Assembly (NCBI GenBank): GCA_963920525.1
Contig: OY986439.1
Location: forward strand, 35,443,819-35,507,818
Reading direction: 5' to 3'
Source: Dichetophora obliterata
Lineage: Eukaryota; Arthropoda; Insecta; Diptera; Sciomyzidae
Length of the DNA: 64,000 nucleotides
The notes beneath the pieces were generated by a model. The model had not been told where the DNA came from. It saw only the letters and a program-made list of their open reading frames with translations, and did not search any database. The translations under genes and the position numbers were made by a program. Positions 44,151 through 55,265 of this stretch are shown here, piece by piece (the first letter of the stretch is position 1; each line of letters starts with the position of its first letter).

Positions 44151-44708
44151 ATGGGATATCGATACTTTTGTCTTGAGAAGACTATGCTTTTTTTTCTTTC
44201 AAAGGTTGTGCTGCTTGGAGTTCCAGAGAGTCACGAGGAGAACTTGACAGTTATTTTTAATAAACTGTGCTTCACCATCGGCTGCAGGCCAGCAACACTT
44301 AAGAGCATTTTTCGGGTCAAAGGAAAAAGACTCAATAGTGATTCATCAGTCTCTCCCATTATTATGAAGTTTTGCAGTCCCTATGAGAGAGATACGGTAC
44401 TTCGAGCTGCTGCTGTTTTCCGAAGAAATAATCACAGGAATCTATGTTTGAGTGATGTCGGGCATGAGTCAACGGGCAGCTGTTTTTTAAATGAAAGCAT
44501 AACCAAGCGCGATCGCAAGCTTCTCCAAAGTGCCGTCAAATTAAAGCGAAACAGAAGGCTGTATTCTGTTTATGTGAAGAGAGGCCATATACGTATAAAG
44601 AGGTATGAGCATGATGCGAGTATTGTAGTCTCAGATATAAATGAACTCAATAACATTGTGTCAAGTGAACTGGAGGATGGAGATGCTGAGAGCTTTCGTG
44701 ACTCTTAA
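44151..44708 (+). CDS. ORF1 of a CR1/jockey-type retrotransposon, possibly 5'-truncated
   Basis: A 185-codon frame with VVLLGVPESHEEN, then IIMKFCSPYERDTVLRAA and LCLSDVG, and a basic C-terminus SVYVKRGHIRIKRYEHDAS. This is the RNA-binding core plus FP-type C-terminal domain of LINE ORF1 proteins, which bind element RNA and act as chaperones. An N-terminal PHD or zinc-finger part common in relatives is not seen, so the copy is probably 5'-shortened; the ATG used may be internal. ORF2 begins about 240 bp downstream on the same strand. Confidence 0.75.
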   Translation: MGYRYFCLEKTMLFFLSKVVLLGVPESHEENLTVIFNKLCFTIGCRPATLKSIFRVKGKRLNSDSSVSPIIMKFCSPYERDTVLRAAAVFRRNNHRNLCLSDVGHESTGSCFLNESITKRDRKLLQSAVKLKRNRRLYSVYVKRGHIRIKRYEHDASIVVSDINELNNIVSSELEDGDAESFRDS

Positions 44709-44944
44709 GAGTTGCCAACTTTCGTCACATTAAATTTTCTTTATTTTCTTAACTTTCTCAAATCAATCTATTATTTACTATAAAATATTAATAATCTTAA
44801 CTTCTCATCTCTTATACCATTTATTTTCACTGTCTACATTCTATTCTTTCTTTTTAATCCGGTCTTCATTCCATCGTTTAATTTTAAACTTCATTGAAGT
44901 GAGCTGTTTATTTGATAACTGTGTTGTGATTAAGAATTTCATAG

Positions 44945-47812
44945 ATGTGTTTGGTATGTTTGGTGTTTGTATTTCTTATATTTTTTGTTATGGGTGACAA
45001 TAATTATTATCGTGGTGGCGTTGATAATAAAGTACTTGTTGAAGTATTGTGTAAAAGGTACAATGGTCTGAAAGTTGTGCACTTCAATGCAAGAAGTTTA
45101 AATTCTGTAAAGCTAGATTACATGAAATATGTTTTTGAGGGCTCCTCTGTTGATGTCGTATGTGTCTCTAAAACCTGGCTTTGCACTGATGTGATGGATT
45201 CGGTTTACAGTATGAAAAACTTCACTCTTTTTAGAAACGATAGACCCAATAAAAAAGGCGGTGGTGTTGCGATTTACTGCCGAAGTTCTTTAAATCCTAA
45301 ACTAATTAATAAGTCTATTGACAGTTGTATTGAATATTTGAATATATGTGTATCTGATAGTAATATAAAAGTCTTCATTTCTTGTGTGTATAATCCTCGT
45401 AAGAGTAATAGTTTGGAAGCATATTTTTCTGGAATATCTGATATATCCATTGATTTTAATTATTTTGTTATATGTGGTGACTTTAATGTTAATCTCTTAT
45501 GTAATGATAATTCCAGTAGTTTAATGTTTGACAATCTCTCGTCCCTTGGTCTGTCAGTTGTTAATGATACTATGCCCACACGTTATTCGTCTAATGATAG
45601 TCCTAGTCTTCTTGATTATTTTATTGTGTCAGATCTCTCATCTGTCTTATTGTTCGACCAAATTTATTTCATATCTGATCATGACCTTATTTTCTGTACA
45701 ATTAATATAAATTTGTCGCGTTCTCTAGTGTCAAACACGTTCTCCTACTATGATTTTAAGTCAATTGATTATCCGTCTTTGTATCGTGATGTACTTTTAG
45801 TTCCGTGGAACGAGGTTTGGTTCTGTCTGTCCATAGAAGATAAGCTGTGTGCATTTACTAATGAAATTAATGATATTTTTGCTAAACATGTACCGTTAAA
45901 AACTGTCACTATTAAAAATGCTTCCTACCCTTGGTTTACAAGTAACGTCCAGCATGCTATAAAAAAGCGAAACAAGTTGCGAAGTGTATGGAAAAGAAAC
46001 CCTTCAGTTGAGAAATGGGAAGACTATAGGTGTGCCAGAAATGCCTCAGTGTCGATTATCAGGCAGTCGAAAATAAATTATTGTAGTGCCAAACTTAAAG
46101 CATCTCTTCCTCCTAAGGTTCTGTGGAGTAACCTTAAAAAGCTAAGCATTGGTAATAGGCAAACCTCTGACTGCCCTATTGATCCAGACATTCTTAATGA
46201 TTTTTTTCTCCTCAACACCAACTCTTTGCAAAATATATCTCTCGAATCTCCTGAGTCTCCTACCCAACAATGCTTTCAGTTTTCAACGGTTACGGAAAAT
46301 GATGTAGCAAAGTCTGTAATGAAAGTGAAATCGAATGCCGTTGGTGAAGATGGTATTAATATAAAATTTATTAAAATTATTTTAGCTCATGTTTTGAGCC
46401 CTCTTACCCACATAATAAATTATTGCTTTACTACATCTTCCTTTCCTAGTTCTTGGAAAACTGCTTTAATAACACCTGTGGCAAAAAAGACTACAGCTTC
46501 TGAACCAAGTGATTTTAGACCTATTAGTATCCTGTCGTCCCTATCGAAGGTTTGTGAAGCTATTATGGCTGACCAAATGTCGTCATTTTTAGCACTAAAT
46601 AATCTTTTATCTCCTCTACAATCTGGGTTTCGGGCAGGTCACAGCTGCTCGACGGCTACCCTCAAAGTCTTGGATGACATTAGGTCCTTTTATGATGATG
46701 GTAAAGTAACTCTTCTTTGTCTGCTTGATTTCTCTAAAGCATTCGACACCGTTAATCATGCACTTCTTTGTCACAAGCTAAAATACTTTTATAGATTTAG
46801 TGAGAATGCTGTAAAACTATTGAATAGCTACTTAACAGGTAGGGTACAAAGAGTAAAAGTTAGTAGTAGATTTTCGCAGCAGAAATTAGTTTGCAGTGGT
46901 GTGCCCCAGGGATCCGTTCTTGGTCCACTTCTATTTTCATTGTTTATCAATGACATTTTCAATACCTGCACATACGCGTCATTACATGCTTATGCTGATG
47001 ACATTCAGCTATACCTATCTGGTAAAACAAACCTTATGGAAGATTTGGTATATAAACTAAATGAAGATCTGAACAGTATTTACCAGTGGGCCAAACAAAA
47101 TTATCTTCAGTTAAATGCGCTAAAATCACATGTGTTGCCCATATCCAAAGAAAAAATTCATCACGGGGATATTCCTGATCTTTCAATTGGTGACAAGAAC
47201 CTTAAACTAGTCAGTTGTGTTCGAAGTCTTGGCTTTAAAATCAATTGTTCTCTCACGTGCACAGATCACATTAACGATATTGTCCGTAAAATATATTTCA
47301 TCCTGCGGAACCTTAGATTGTCAGCTGATTATACACCAGTTTATACAAGACGCAAGCTTGTTGTTCAACTAATACTTCCAGTGATCACATATGGTGAACT
47401 TGTCTACAGTAAATTATATTCACAATCACAACATAAATTACAAGTTGCGTATAATCATGCTACGCGTTATGTATATGGACTGCGTACTCATGAACACTTA
47501 GCTCAATTTAAGAATTTGATACTAGGTTGTGACATTATAAGTTACTTAAATGCCAGGAATTGCATCTTTTTGCACAAACTAATTCAAATCAGAACGCCTA
47601 GCTATTTATTTGAAAAATTACAATTTTGTCAATCGTTAAGAAACCAAATGCTTGTCATTCCATGCTTTAATTTTTTGAATTCTACAAGATTATTTTTTAT
47701 AAACGCCATCAGATTATGGAACGCATTACCGAATTGTATAAAATCTATTGTCAGAATAGCAAATTTCAAACATGCCATTTTGGAATATTATTCTTCACTG
47801 TACATTTACTAG
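44945..47812 (+). CDS. ORF2 (endonuclease-reverse transcriptase), 955 codons, EN Glu changed
   Basis: The uninterrupted frame encodes the enzyme that nicks target DNA and reverse-transcribes element RNA. Endonuclease motifs are VVHFNARSLN, SKTWL (normally SETWL), GGGVAIYCRS, VICGDFNVNLL and ISDHDLIF. A linker carries the tryptophan-rich YPWFTSNVQHAIKKRNKLR block. The RT has EDGINIKFIK, DFRPISILSSLSKV, QSGFRAGHSCSTATLKV, LLDFSKAFDTVNH (motif A), GVPQGSVLGPLLF (motif B) and YADDIQLYL (motif C), then thumb. Length is usual for the group. The start is uncertain: the first ATG gives a hydrophobic leader, and the ATG at 44990 (MGDNNYY) is a good alternative. The Glu-to-Lys change should abolish nicking. 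Confidence 0.9.
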   Translation: MCLVCLVFVFLIFFVMGDNNYYRGGVDNKVLVEVLCKRYNGLKVVHFNARSLNSVKLDYMKYVFEGSSVDVVCVSKTWLCTDVMDSVYSMKNFTLFRNDRPNKKGGGVAIYCRSSLNPKLINKSIDSCIEYLNICVSDSNIKVFISCVYNPRKSNSLEAYFSGISDISIDFNYFVICGDFNVNLLCNDNSSSLMFDNLSSLGLSVVNDTMPTRYSSNDSPSLLDYFIVSDLSSVLLFDQIYFISDHDLIFCTININLSRSLVSNTFSYYDFKSIDYPSLYRDVLLVPWNEVWFCLSIEDKLCAFTNEINDIFAKHVPLKTVTIKNASYPWFTSNVQHAIKKRNKLRSVWKRNPSVEKWEDYRCARNASVSIIRQSKINYCSAKLKASLPPKVLWSNLKKLSIGNRQTSDCPIDPDILNDFFLLNTNSLQNISLESPESPTQQCFQFSTVTENDVAKSVMKVKSNAVGEDGINIKFIKIILAHVLSPLTHIINYCFTTSSFPSSWKTALITPVAKKTTASEPSDFRPISILSSLSKVCEAIMADQMSSFLALNNLLSPLQSGFRAGHSCSTATLKVLDDIRSFYDDGKVTLLCLLDFSKAFDTVNHALLCHKLKYFYRFSENAVKLLNSYLTGRVQRVKVSSRFSQQKLVCSGVPQGSVLGPLLFSLFINDIFNTCTYASLHAYADDIQLYLSGKTNLMEDLVYKLNEDLNSIYQWAKQNYLQLNALKSHVLPISKEKIHHGDIPDLSIGDKNLKLVSCVRSLGFKINCSLTCTDHINDIVRKIYFILRNLRLSADYTPVYTRRKLVVQLILPVITYGELVYSKLYSQSQHKLQVAYNHATRYVYGLRTHEHLAQFKNLILGCDIISYLNARNCIFLHKLIQIRTPSYLFEKLQFCQSLRNQMLVIPCFNFLNSTRLFFINAIRLWNALPNCIKSIVRIANFKHAILEYYSSLYIY

Positions 47813-48120
47813 GTAAACAGTTCTTTTACTCTTTTACTCAGTTTTCTTATCTTTACCTTATTTTCTATTTTTCGTTTCTTTCTCTTTCTCTCTTAACTTA
47901 AACAAATAATTATAAATTGATTTAATTGTTTTTTAATTGTTTGCTAATTTTTTCCAATATAATTTTTTAATTTAATTTAAACTATTTGTATAATATAAAT
48001 TTAATGTATTAATTTAATTTCACTAAATTCAAAATGTATCTTGTTTTTAGACTTTTTACTGTAAAAGAACATAGTTCTTATTGTACTTATAAAATAAAAA
48101 CCCAATGAATGAATAATATA
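47813..48120 (+). repeat. 3' UTR and short tail of the retrotransposon
   Basis: T-rich UTR ending in an AATAAA-like site (about 48091) and AATGAATGAATAA, a short microsatellite tail rather than poly(A). Confidence 0.6.
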
Positions 48121-48154
48121 CGTGTAAAACACATCTGAAATTAAAGGTCATTAA

Positions 48155-48893
48155 GGGAGGGTTCTCCTGGATTTTTTTGGATTTGGCCGAAAAACAAGCA
48201 AAATTTGAGAATGGTTTGTGGGAAAATGAAAAGACATACGAACTTATGCTTTTGAACTTTGATTCGTGGTTTATTGACGAGTAAAAAAAAAAAGAAGATA
48301 TTTGAAAAATTCAAAATGGCGGCTTGAAAATGGCGGATCTCGTCGACCTCTGCGCGCAAAATATCGACCTCCCGCGGACAGTGTGGGGCCTCAGGTAGTG
48401 AACTGAAATGAGAAATGTATAAAATTTATTAAAATTGATAATATTTCATATACCTGGAACCTAACTTCAATTAAGTTTGGTAAAAAAAACCAATTTTATG
48501 GACTTTTAAAAAAAAATTTAAATTTTTTGCTTTTTTTTACTTAGATCTCGTTTAAAAATTATAAATAAACAATTTTTTTATTGGTCAATGTTAGGTTCCA
48601 GGCGTACAAAAAAGTATATACTTTCAAACATTCTTTGAATGAAGGAAATCGGATCAATAGAACAAGCCCTGTGCTGTCCGTTAGATTAGAAAACATGGTT
48701 CCGAGAAAAACGCGTTTAAAGTTTTTAGAAAGTTGGTACGCGCGCGTGACATGGGTACGTTTGACACGCTCTAGCTCGAGAAATACGCGTCGTATTGAAA
48801 TATCCCTTGGCACAAACATTCTACATATATGTAACTTTCATTTTATGTAAAAAAAAAATCGATTTTTTCAAAAAAATCCAGGAGAACCTTCCC
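48155..48893. mobile_element. 739-bp MITE flanked by TTAA
   Basis: GGGAGGGTTCTCCTGGATTT and its near inverse at the right end (about 28 bp) each sit next to TTAA (48151-48154 and 48894-48897). TTAA duplication is characteristic of piggyBac-type elements. An inner inverted pair, CCTGGAACCTAAC and GTTAGGTTCCAGG, lies at about 48452 and 48590. No transposase. Confidence 0.8.
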
Positions 48894-48897
48894 TTAA

Positions 48898-49592
48898 TCT
48901 CAAGTACACCGTTCTGGTACTCTCCTACAAGATCTAAACTTCTAAAATCAAAAAGTTTCAAAATCGTTGCCCAGCACTTTAAAGGTCCTGATATCTCTAG
49001 CGCTTTAAAATTAGCTTTACTTAATTTAAATTCATGAAGTGTCTTTAAATAATATTTTCAATGACCCTCGCAGTAGATTCTTCTAATTCCAATTTCAAAA
49101 TATTTGATGAATGCTGTGGGCTCTTACTATAGTATCGTTTTTTTACAGAAATGTTAGTAGACTCGTCTTTTTTATGCTGTATAGACTATTTTCAATTTCA
49201 GAAATCAGTTGCGTAGTAAAATACGGCGACAGGATATTTTTATAAGTACCCTGTAGTTTGGCTAGTAGCAGCATATTCCTTTAGACATGCCATTTACTGG
49301 TATAGCCCAATGGAACAAGAAGTACTGTAAAGCCCATGGTAATGCAAGTTGGGTCCATTCGCTCCTGTCAAAGGCATCGATGAGTTAAAAGGACGTACAA
49401 AATACGAGGCGAAGGGTATGGCCCTACCACTGAGGGTATGGGAATTCTCCTACCAAGTAGTGGGTCCACCGAACTACAGGGTAAAGCTACGTTTTTGACA
49501 GTTCACCAAAAAATACAAAAAAAGCTATTTTCAAAGGGCAAAAAGGCTAAAGAAAGCCATGAAGCAAAATCGTAAATTTATAGGCTGAATCC
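48898..49592. other. No gene recognised
   Basis: Mixed sequence without clear frames. Confidence 0.4.
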
Positions 49593-49949
49593 TAGTACTC
49601 TGTTCGTTTGCGTGAAATTTCGCTGGAAACATCTTTTAATTTGTTGCGTGAAATTTCTGACTTAAGGTTTGTTGCGAGGAATTCCTATGGCAACGTTTCT
49701 CAGAGAGACTCAGACAATAAGTTGGGAGATTTCATATGATCTCTCTCTTTTCACTTCAAAATAAATAGGCAGTGCAATTAAATTGTCGTGAAAAAATGTT
49801 GCTCAGAAACATGTTGCGATAATTTCACGTAGCGGAACAGAGTACTGCTCTGACGAATATGTTGTGAAAATTTCCACGCTTGTTTCGCAGCTGTCACTTT
49901 TTATATGGAGAGTTGAGTGGAATTTCACATGAAACTGAATAGAGTACTA
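49593..49949. mobile_element. 357-bp MITE, copy 2 (reverse orientation)
   Basis: Reverse-complement copy of 6898-7254, with ends TAGTACTCTGTTC and GAATAGAGTACTA. The similarity runs the whole length (for example GTTGCTCAGAAACATG, AACGTTTCTCAGAGAG), and also covers the outside TGCTTAAG. Differences are scattered point changes, so the copies are of moderate age. Confidence 0.8.
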
Positions 49950-49957
49950 TGCTTAAG

Positions 49958-50651
49958 CGGTTAAAAAAAAGTGTAAATCTAGCCTGGAGAAGGCTGAAGT
50001 GGCCATACTGCTTAGAGCTAAGAATTTCTATTATAAAAAATATTAAGAAATCAAGCCATTCAAGGCATATGATAAATGTATTTTTCAACGCAAAAACAGA
50101 AAAACTCTTAAAGAAGATTTAAGGAATCATAACAAACACAGATCTCTCGAAATTTATGAAAGTTTTATAAAAAAAAAACTCTTAAGAATGTTGCTGCAAC
50201 CGACTCGGATATGTCCAATTTTAACGAAATTTGAATGAAGCAATACAAAAGCAACGCACGCATAACTCAACAAAAACAAACGCACGCACGCTTGAAGATA
50301 TCTACGAAAAGGACACAACAGGGCGAAAAAATATTGAAAATTGATGCCCAAAACGTCATCGAACGACAGCAGTGACATCTGCTGTTACTGGCAGCAACAA
50401 GGACATCAAAGAAAAGCAAAACCAACAGCTACAACGAACTTGTGTTGAATACAAAAAAATTGTGAAAAAAATATACCAGAGGCCTTCTCGTAAAATTTCA
50501 AATTCATGCAACGTAGATGAATGACAAAAATTGCCTTACAGCGGCAATAAAAAAAGGATTGACCAGTACACAAAATAAAAAAAAAATACAGCAAAATAAA
50601 GTAAAACCAACCAGGACTAGAAAAAGTTGACAATTTGTGCAAAATTTCAAT
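49958..50651. other. No gene recognised; possible 5' UTR-like sequence
   Basis: From about 50170 the base content becomes less AT-rich with many CAA/ACGCACGCACG motifs, like dipteran 5' UTRs. No TATA or initiator could be assigned with confidence. Confidence 0.3.
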
Positions 50652-50825
50652 ATGATGCACAACGAACCATGCGGAGAGCGCACTATGGTTCAACGAACCA
50701 AATCAGTAGTTCAAAAACTATCAAACACATTTGGACGAAAAAGTATGCACGATCTAGAGAGAAAAATGTCCCATAAGTACGATGACTATCCGTACTGTAT
50801 AATACAGTACAGTACTCTTTTTTAA
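50652..50825 (+). CDS. Candidate first coding exon of a host gene
   Basis: The frame begins MMHNEPCGERTMVQRTKSVV and continues QKLSNTFGRKSMHDLERKMSHKYDDYPY. Its composition (balanced codons, few A-runs) is unlike the flanking repeats. ATG context is TCAATATGATG. A possible splice donor, GTATAATACAG, follows the YPY codons at about 50796, after which the frame becomes low quality and ends at TAA. I recognise no family. It could equally be a chance frame or a retrotransposon scrap; the next downstream sequence is the RTE element, which would lie in an intron. Confidence 0.3.
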   Translation: MMHNEPCGERTMVQRTKSVVQKLSNTFGRKSMHDLERKMSHKYDDYPYCIIQYSTLF

Positions 50826-53800
50826 GGCAATGTCCTGTATAAATTATTTTGTTATGCAAAACATATAAATGTTCTGTATTTTATAAAGTTTTCTGATTTT
50901 ATACTGGGAATCTGGGGGCGATGTAACAATGTAACATGTCTGACTGTCTCAACCTGGCGAGGCCAGCATAATCTTTGTGAAATTGCCTCAAGTGAACTCA
51001 AACTTCCACATGGTGTTTCCTGGGCAACGTCAAAACTGACAACCGTTAGTTTGGCGGCTAATCTGAGCGGCGGGCCCCCCTAGGCTTAAAATAGGCTGTG
51101 CGTCGGGTTTGAAGCCCACCTGTAAAAACCCATTTCAGTGAAAACAAATAAGAATAGAAGAAAACTGATCCCCAAATCTGATGACGACTACTGCAAGAGA
51201 AAAACTGATAATGATTTACGGATATGCACCTGGAATGCACCAACTGACTGACGTCTTGGAAAGATACAAAGCTGATATCACTGCTATCCAAGAAATGCGA
51301 TGGAAGGGACAGGGTTGTATTCGGCATGCACCCTGTGATATCTACTACAGCGGCCATGCGGAGAAGCACGAGTTTGGATGCGGATTTGTAGTTGGCAAGA
51401 GACTACGGCCCCACGTGCTGCGATCCACACCTGTGAACGAACGACTTGCCATAATCCGCATCAAGGTTAAATTTTTCAACATAAGCCTAATATGTGCGCA
51501 CGCTCCGACAGAAGACAAGGACGTTGAGATCAAGGAAATTTTCAACGAGCGCCTTGAAAATGCTTACGAGCGCTGCCCCCGTCACGACGTAAAAATCGTG
51601 CTTGGTGACTTCAACGCTAAGGTGAGCAAGGAAAATATTTTTGGTCCAACAGTCGGAAAGTTCAACCTCCACGACAACACCTCCGATAACGGAATGAAGC
51701 TGATTAACTTCGCCGCAGCACGAAACATGGTCGTAAGTAACACTAGATTCAAGCATCTCAATATTCATAAAGCCACCTGGGTGTCCCCTGATCAAAAAAC
51801 CAAGAATCAAATTGATCACGTTTTGATCGACGGAAGGCACTCTTCCAGTGTATTGGATGTACGCACGATCCGTGGTGCAAACATTGACTCGGATCACTAT
51901 CTTGTTGCAGCCAAGATCCGTACACGTCTGTGCGCAGCTAAGAATACACGCAACCCTACACAGAGAAAGCTAGACGTCGACAAGCTGCAATCGAAACAGA
52001 CAGCCGATGCTTTCGCCACTCGACTCTCACTCCTGCTTCAAAGCACTCCTCCAATCGATGATATATGCGCGCAGTGGACACACATTTCCAACTCCATGCG
52101 TGCGGCTGCTGAAGAGCTGATTGGCTACCAAAGCCCTCGCCGAAACCAGTGGTACGACCAGGAGTGTCGCGACGCTACTGCAGAGAAAGACGCCGCCTAC
52201 AAAGCCACCCTGCAGTCGGTTGTAACGCGCGCTGCTAAGGAGCGATACAAAGAAAAGAGGAGGGAAGAGAGACATATTTTCAGGCGGAAAAAAAGAGAGG
52301 CAGAAAAGCGCGAGCAGGAGAAGATTGAGATGTATGGTGACAGGAATGAGGCCCGAAAATTTTTCGAAAAAATAAGACGCCTTGCCGATGGTTTTAAAAC
52401 CGGGGCCTCTTCCTGCAAGGATGAAAACGGGAATCTAGTGACAGATGTCCAGATTACACTGACGTTATGGAATGAACACTTATTTAAGCTTCTAAATTGC
52501 GACGCTGACAACAATCCCGCCAATAGAGATGATATTCCGGAAACCCCAATTTCGGATGACAGCGATGAGGTTCCGCTGCCCGACTATGATGAAGGTCTGA
52601 CAGCTATAGCTCGGCTCAAAAATAACAAAGCCGCGGGAGCTGATGGTTTACCTGCTGAGCTATTTAAGAACGGAGGCGAAGCTCTACTTAAATGCATTCA
52701 CGAGCTTCTATGCAGAATATGGTCGGAAGAATGCATTCCGAACGATTGGAATCTCAGTGTGCTCTGCCCAATCCACAAGAAAGGCGATCCCACTATCTGT
52801 GACAATTACCGTGGGATAAGCCTTCTTAATATCGCATATAAAGTCCTGTCGAGCGTTTTATGTGAAAGATTAAAGCCCATTAAAGCGTTTACAATGGTAA
52901 ACGAACAGATCGGACCTTATCAGTGTGGATTCAGACCTGGAAAGTCCACCACCGACCAGATTTTCACGCTACGACAAATCTTGGAGAAGACTCAAGAAAA
53001 ACAAGTCGACACCCACCATCTTTTTGTCGACTACAAAGCCGCCTTTGACAACCCAATAAGGAAGCACCTGTATTCCACCATGTCTGAATTAGGTATTCCT
53101 GCAAAACTTGAACGACTTTGCAGGATGACACTGAGCAACACCAGCAGCGCTGCTAAAATCGGGAAGGACCTCTCCCCATCATTTATTACCAAACGAGGTT
53201 TCAGACAAGGTGATTCCTTATCGTGCAACTTTTTCAACCTAATGATGAAAAGATCGTCCGAGCTGCTGATCTGAGACGTAGTGGCACAATATTCTACAAG
53301 AGTGTTATGCTGCTTGCGTATGCTGATGACATCGATATCATTGGCCATAATACGCGCGAAGTCAGTGCAGCATTTTCCAGATTAGAAAAAGAGTCAATTC
53401 GAATGGGTCTGTCAGTGAATGCAGATAAGACGAAATACTTGGTGTCAACAAACAAACAATCCCAGCGTCTTGGAACCCACGTTACCGTTGACAATACCTC
53501 CTTCCAGGTTGTGAAGGACTTCGTTTATCTGGGATCCAGCATAAAATCAACCAACGACATCAGCATTGAGATCAAACGAAGAATAATTCTTGCCAACAGG
53601 TGTTACTTTGGGCTCAGTAGGCAATTGAGAAGCAGAGCCCTCTCTCGATGAACGAAAATCATGCTCTATAAATCCCTCATCATGCCCGTCCTACTTTATG
53701 CATCACAAACCTGGACGCTGAGCAGTTTAGATGAAAAGACTTTAGGAGCATTCGAGAGAAAGATTCTTCGTAAGATCTACAAACCAATCTGCGTCAATGG

Positions 53801-53840
53801 CGAGTACCGAATACGTTGGGATGATGAACTGTATGCACGC

Positions 53841-54944
53841 AGAGAAAAGACATGGTTGAGACATGATTACTGCAACAATAATTTTTTTACTAAAATTATT
53901 ATATTATTTCTGTAAACATAAATTTTTGCTTTAATAAAGACATTATTTACTAATGGTGGTACCAAAAATAACATTATAGTTGAAATTATAACATCATTGA
54001 AATCGTCAACATACTATTATTGCCTCAACTATTAGTTGCAACAAAAATATTTTAGTTCTGTCAATCATGATAAATGTGAATATTATTATAGAGACAAACA
54101 TATTAGAATTTTAAATGTTTGTCTGAACTATTCTTTGCTTGTTCGAAGACTCGAAAGAATTTATTGTGTCTGAACAGTTTGCAGGAAAACCTTTCACTTC
54201 ATTCAGACACAATAAGTTTTATCGATTCCTGGCTATGTGCCATTTTGTTTGTCAACTGTTTAATTATTATGCTTTGTTTTAAATCGCCTTATCCTAAAAA
54301 CAGCACGCAGAAAAGTGACATTTTCGACTTTAATTGTAGCAAACATGTTTCTTTTTACCGTAAACATATTTCGCAATTCTGACCATATTTTGTTTATCAC
54401 AAATATTGCTATTTTTGTGACAATGCACTTAATGTAAAATGTTTATGAATGGCATTAGTCAGGTGAGCGGTAGTAGCGGCTGTGGCTTACTGGTAGTGTG
54501 CGTGGCTCATAAGCGAAAAAGCCGCGGTTCAAACCCCAGCTCGGACAGAAAATTTTATCAAAAAGATTTTTCAATTGAATTAATAATTCTGTTCAGTCTA
54601 GTCAATGGCAAACCTTTGGTGAAATCTTAATTAATAGCTGTGGAAATTGGAATGTATGAAAATAAAAATAAAATTATTTTTTCAATAATATTCTGGATCC
54701 TAAAAATAAATTCATAATATAGTTGTTGCAATCATTCTATTTTTGACCCAATAAGAGAATAATGATTGTTTCAATAATATTTTGGTTCCTACCAAAAAGT
54801 TCATTTTCTAAATATGGTTGTTGTAATCATTTTATCATGATCAAAGAAAATATTATATGTTTAAGAACATGTTAGCAACAATCATAATCCGAATCGTACT
54901 ATGATCATCTTAAAACATGGTTGTTGCAACTTTGTTTTTTCTCT
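53841..54944. mobile_element. 1.1-kb TIR element inserted in RTE copy 3
   Basis: The RTE sequence stops at GAACTGTATG (to 53835) and resumes at CGCTGACATCG (54946). The insert ends AGAGAAAAGAC and GTTTTTTCTCT are inverted, with CGC on both sides as a short putative duplication. Inner AACAAT/ATTGTT motifs are mirrored (GTTGCAAC near both ends). It is non-coding except for a tRNA-like head in its middle. Confidence 0.7.
54474..54547 (+). ncRNA. tRNA-like (CAT anticodon) SINE head
   Basis: Box A-like TGGCTTACTGG (54483-54493) and box B GGTTCAAACCC (54526-54536) with an anticodon-loop-like CTCATAA. The acceptor and T stems pair poorly, so a SINE head or decayed Met-type tRNA is more likely than a functional gene. 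Confidence 0.5.
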
Positions 54945-55265
54945 CCGCTGACATCGACATAGCCAAGCGCATTAAAATCGAGCGGCTTCGAAGGCTTGGT
55001 CATGTTCAGCGCATGAAAGACGATGCTCTAGTGAAGAAAACATTCGATTCGGTACCCAGCGGCGGTCAACGCAGAAGAGGACGACCGCATCTTCGTTGGA
55101 AAGACTAAGTAGAGGACAACCTGACGAAGCTTGGAGTTTCCAACTGTCGCCAGCAAGCGAAAGACGGAAATAGCTGGCACAAATTTTTAGATGAGGCCAA
55201 GACCTACATACGGATGTAGCACCCACTAAGTAAGTAAGTAAGTAAGTAAGTAAGATTTTGTACTG

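Larger units (their letters stand above)
51181..55220 (+). pseudogene. RTE endonuclease-reverse transcriptase, broken
   Basis: The open frame 51181-53274 has 697 codons covering most of the endonuclease (IQEMRW, LGDFNAKVS, DSDHYLV) and RT ([40 protein letters not shown]). Compared with copy 1 about 29 bases are missing near 51238, removing the WNVRTL block with the catalytic Asn and shifting the frame. One A is lost near 53251, so YADDIDIIG lies in the next frame (53223-53651). A CGA-to-TGA change makes a stop at 53649. The terminal GGQRRRGRPHLRWKD block lies beyond the insertion, at about 54949-55220. Confidence 0.9.
50907..55253 (+). mobile_element. RTE retrotransposon copy 3, interrupted by another element
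   Basis: Same family as the 13.6-kb copy, with 5' UTR and a (GTAA)n tail of about six units. The flanks GATTTTATACTG (50895-50906) and GATTTTGTACTG (55254-55265) are a 12-bp target duplication with one mismatch. A 1.1-kb TIR element is inserted in the last part of the RT frame. Confidence 0.85.

Noticed and set aside
44945..44990. Signal peptide of a secreted protein
   Set aside because: The hydrophobic leader precedes a LINE endonuclease and is probably outside the real start, which may be the ATG at 44990.
51487..51897. 136-residue minus-strand frame
   Set aside because: Antisense shadow of the RTE endonuclease; the same shadow occurs in the other copy.
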